Below are positions 6,131 to 7,967 of a stretch of DNA of 7,967 nt, piece by piece. The position numbers and the translations under genes were made by a program. Origin of the DNA: an uncultured Pseudomonas sp. (GTDB lineage: Bacteria > Pseudomonadota > Gammaproteobacteria > Pseudomonadales > Pseudomonadaceae). The stretch is from NCBI GenBank assembly GCA_937863915.1, contig CALMID010000356.1, positions 1-7,967 of the forward strand. Reading direction: 5' to 3'. How positions within the stretch are numbered: position 1 is the stretch's first letter; each line of letters begins with the position of its first letter. Below the pieces are notes generated by a model, which saw nothing but the letters and a program-made list of their open reading frames with translations, did no database searches and was not told where the DNA came from.

Positions 6131-7147
6131 ATGAGCATGTCACTGTTACCGGAACAGCGCGCCTTCACCACCCTGCACACCGTCACCCTGGCGACCCAGA
6201 TGCTCGGGCGCACCGGCATTGCCAGCGAACGCCTGCTGGACGGCAGCGGCATCCGCCCGGATGAACTGGACAACCCCGCGCGCCTGATCTGCCACGCCCA
6301 GGAACTGCAGGTGCTGGCCAATGCGCTGAACTGCACGCGCGACCCGGCGCTCGGCCTGCTGCTCGGCCAGCGCATGCACGTGTCGGCCTACGGCATGCTC
6401 GGCTATACCCTGCTGGCCAGCCCGACCCTGGGCGATGCGCTGCAGCTGGCCATCGACCACCCGGCCCTGCTCGGCAGCTACTTCCAGCTCGCCCTGCAGC
6501 ACGAAGACGACGAAGTGCGCCTGGTCGCCAGCGGCTACCGCTACGCACCGGAGCTGACGGTGTTCAACACCGAGCTGTGCCTGGCCTCGCTGCTCACCGT
6601 GATTCAGGACCTGCTCGGCGAGGCCGCGCGGCCACGGCGCCTGCTGCTGAACTACCGGCCGCCCCTGCATGCCGCCAGCTACAGCGAAAAGCTCGGTTGC
6701 CCGGTGGAGTTCGGCGCCGGCTGCAATGCCCTGTGTTTCAACCCCTCGCTGCTCAAGCGCGCCCTGCCGCTGGCCGATCCGGTGAGTTTCCAGCACGGTC
6801 TGCAGCAATGCCTGCAGCAGGAAGCCCAGTTTCACAACCGCCAGGACCTGCGCGAGCTGATCCGCCAGCAGCTGGCCAGCGACATCAGCCAGTGCACCAG
6901 CCTGGAGCGCGTGGCCGCGCGCCTGCACCGTTCGGCGCGCACCCTGCGCCGCCATCTGCAGCAGCTCAACACCAGCTTCCAGCACCTGCTCGACGAGGTG
7001 CGTTACGACAAGGCCCGCCAGCTGTTGTTGCACACCGACCTGCCGATCTACCTGATCGCCGAGCAGCTCGGCTACAGCGAAACCGCCAGCTTCCGCCATG
7101 CCTTCCTGCGCTGGAGCGGGCTGACGCCAAGCAACTTCAGGCGTTGA
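6131..7147 (+). CDS. AraC-family transcriptional regulator with arabinose_bd-type N-terminal domain
   Basis: The product is a 338-residue DNA-binding regulator (336 if the ATG at 6137 is used). Residues ~24-205 resemble the arabinose_bd-type N-terminal domain (PF12625) of OruR/ArgR-like pseudomonad AraC proteins, with typical pieces such as DPALGLLLGQRM, SAYGMLGYTLLASPTLGDAL and GAGCNALCFNPSLL. The C-terminal ~255-338 holds two helix-turn-helix units: the first around SLERVAARLHRSARTLRRHL, the second around IAEQLGYSETASFRHAFLRW, ending in the signature GLTPSNFR. The ligand is unknown; members of this type often sense small metabolites and activate a neighbouring gene. The UbiM-like monooxygenase starts 128 nt downstream on the same strand and is the most likely target, with the divergent propeller gene and autoregulation as alternatives. 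No symbol is assigned because no characterised orthologue is recognised. Confidence 0.92.
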   Translation: MSMSLLPEQRAFTTLHTVTLATQMLGRTGIASERLLDGSGIRPDELDNPARLICHAQELQVLANALNCTRDPALGLLLGQRMHVSAYGMLGYTLLASPTLGDALQLAIDHPALLGSYFQLALQHEDDEVRLVASGYRYAPELTVFNTELCLASLLTVIQDLLGEAARPRRLLLNYRPPLHAASYSEKLGCPVEFGAGCNALCFNPSLLKRALPLADPVSFQHGLQQCLQQEAQFHNRQDLRELIRQQLASDISQCTSLERVAARLHRSARTLRRHLQQLNTSFQHLLDEVRYDKARQLLLHTDLPIYLIAEQLGYSETASFRHAFLRWSGLTPSNFRR

Positions 7148-7238
7148 GGCATTGAGACGCTGAACCGCTGCGACGACCCGCCGCAGCGCCGCACGCACTT
7201 CCATGATCCGGCGCAAGGTTTGCCGCCAGCACCCTGCC

Positions 7239-7244
7239 TAGACT
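7239..7244 (+). promoter_or_regulatory. Possible -10 box upstream of the UbiM-like gene
   Basis: TAGACT (4 of 6 consensus bases) lies 31 nt before the ATG. There is no good -35 at 16-18 nt; the nearest candidate, TTGCCG at 7220-7225, is only 13 nt away. A poor -35 would fit activator dependence, but the call is weak. Confidence 0.3.
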
Positions 7245-7275
7245 CGCGACACTTGTCTGTGCGGAGTGCTGCCCC

Positions 7276-7967
7276 ATGAATTTCGATGTCGCCATCATCG
7301 GTGCCGGTCCGGCCGGCCTGTGCCTGGCCCGCGCGCTGTCCGGCCACGGTCTGTCCATCGCCCTGATCGAGCGTCAGAGCGAAAGCAGCCTGCGCGAAGC
7401 GGAATTCGACGGCCGCGAGATCGCCCTCACCCACGCCTCCCAGCACCTGCTGGAACAGCTCGGCCTGTGGCAGCGGCTGCCGGCAGAAGAAGTCGCCGTT
7501 CTGCGCGACGCACAAGTGCTCAACGGCCCCTCGCTGTTTGCCCTGAAGATCAACGCCGAACAGGCCGGCGCCGAGCGCCTCGGTCACCTGGTGGCCAATC
7601 AGGCCATCCGCCGCGCCGCCTATGCCGCCGTCAGCCAGTGCGCCGATGTGCAGCTGCTGGGCGACACCCAGGTACGCGCCATTCGCCACAGCCCGACGCA
7701 GGTGGAGATCGAACTGGGCGACGGCCGCCTGCTGCACAGCCGCCTGCTGGTGGCCGCCGACAGCCGCTTTTCGGAAACCCGCCGCCTGCTGGGCATCGGC
7801 GCGCAGCTCAAGGATTTCGGCAAGACCATGCTGGTCTGCCGCATGCAGCATGAACAGGACCACCAGCAGGTGGCCTGGGAATGGTTCGGCTACGGCCAGA
7901 CCCTGGCCCTGCTGCCGCTCAATGGCCGCTGCTCGTCGGTGGTGCTGACCCTGCCGCCACGCGACAT
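7276..7967 (+). CDS. ubiM: FAD-dependent ubiquinone hydroxylase, UbiM-like (UbiH/COQ6 family), N-terminal part, cut by window edge
   Basis: The visible 230 residues belong to the class A flavin monooxygenases that hydroxylate ubiquinone precursors. The FAD dinucleotide fold is clear: GAGPAG at 9-14 and E32 at the end of the second strand (IALIERQ). FDGREIALTHAS (45-55) matches the substrate/flavin block of UbiH-type enzymes. VAADSRFSETRR (159-170) stands where the family has its DG motif, with serine in place of glycine. As I recall, DSRFSETRR, followed by DFGKTMLVCRM and LLPLNGRCSSVVLTLP, is characteristic of UbiM rather than UbiH, UbiI or UbiF. The C-terminal GD motif lies outside the window. 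The ATG at 7276 has GGAG upstream at 9 nt and the FAD motif at the expected distance. UbiM enzymes vary in which ring positions they hydroxylate, so the exact step is unknown. An aromatic-compound hydroxylase is the main alternative. It follows an AraC regulator that may control it. Confidence 0.8.
   Translation, partial: MNFDVAIIGAGPAGLCLARALSGHGLSIALIERQSESSLREAEFDGREIALTHASQHLLEQLGLWQRLPAEEVAVLRDAQVLNGPSLFALKINAEQAGAERLGHLVANQAIRRAAYAAVSQCADVQLLGDTQVRAIRHSPTQVEIELGDGRLLHSRLLVAADSRFSETRRLLGIGAQLKDFGKTMLVCRMQHEQDHQQVAWEWFGYGQTLALLPLNGRCSSVVLTLPPRD

Noticed and set aside
7167..7187. Hairpin GCTGCG/CGCAGC after the AraC gene as a terminator
   Set aside because: The stem is only 6 bp with a 9-nt loop and there is no T run, so termination between the AraC and UbiM-like genes is not supported; some read-through is possible.
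6146..7216. 356-codon open frame on the minus strand opposite the AraC gene
   Set aside because: The plus strand encodes a complete AraC-family protein with both helix-turn-helix units. The antisense product is Q/A/V/G-rich without domains and has no start signal.
7072..7863. 263-codon open frame on the minus strand opposite the UbiM-like gene
   Set aside because: Shadow of the FAD monooxygenase, whose FAD motifs read cleanly on the plus strand.
1..7967. CRISPR arrays, tRNA/rRNA genes, insertion sequences, phage, toxin-antitoxin or anti-phage defence genes
   Set aside because: No spaced repeats, tRNA cloverleaf, transposase, integrase or defence-type domain was seen on either strand; the genes are metabolic and regulatory.

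Overview
The window is high-GC DNA, almost fully coding, with short intergenic gaps and GC-rich third codon positions. The PtsP, RppH, IlvA and RpiA products closely resemble the Pseudomonas aeruginosa proteins as I remember them. The order ptsP - rppH - HAD phosphatase - (membrane protein) - ilvA - rpiA matches my memory of the PAO1 PA0337-PA0330 neighbourhood. I infer a Pseudomonas chromosome, probably not P. aeruginosa itself. This rests on recall, with no database search.

Layout. Positions 1-1398, minus strand: an rppH-ptsP operon (RNA 5' pyrophosphohydrolase, then the nitrogen-PTS enzyme I, which is cut by the left edge). Positions 1574-2227, plus: a HAD-IB phosphatase, divergent from rppH and closed by a strong bidirectional hairpin terminator. 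Positions 2277-4242, minus: biosynthetic threonine deaminase ilvA followed 10 nt later by a four-helix DUF2269-like membrane protein whose Shine-Dalgarno overlaps the ilvA stop codon. Positions 4382-5056, plus: rpiA, divergent from ilvA, with a perfect TATAAT -10 box. Positions 5107-6024, minus: a membrane-anchored SdiA-regulated/YjiK-type beta-propeller, convergent with rpiA; the shared terminator runs into its stop codon. Positions 6131-7147, plus: an AraC-family regulator. From 7276 to the right edge, plus: an FAD monooxygenase of the UbiH/COQ6 family that looks most like UbiM.

Functional picture. The left and central parts are housekeeping: mRNA decay and nitrogen-PTS signalling, a probable histidinol-phosphate phosphatase, isoleucine synthesis and pentose phosphate metabolism. 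The AraC regulator plus UbiM-like hydroxylase at the right is the part most likely to be lineage-variable. Pseudomonads normally already carry other ubiquinone hydroxylases, so this pair suggests a regulated, alternative or extra quinone hydroxylation step.

No CRISPR array, tRNA, rRNA, insertion sequence, phage gene or obvious novel multi-gene system was seen. There is no gene-free stretch longer than 300 nt. The most useful leads are the AraC/UbiM pair, the ilvA-membrane protein coupling and a small tandem repeat ahead of the AraC gene.
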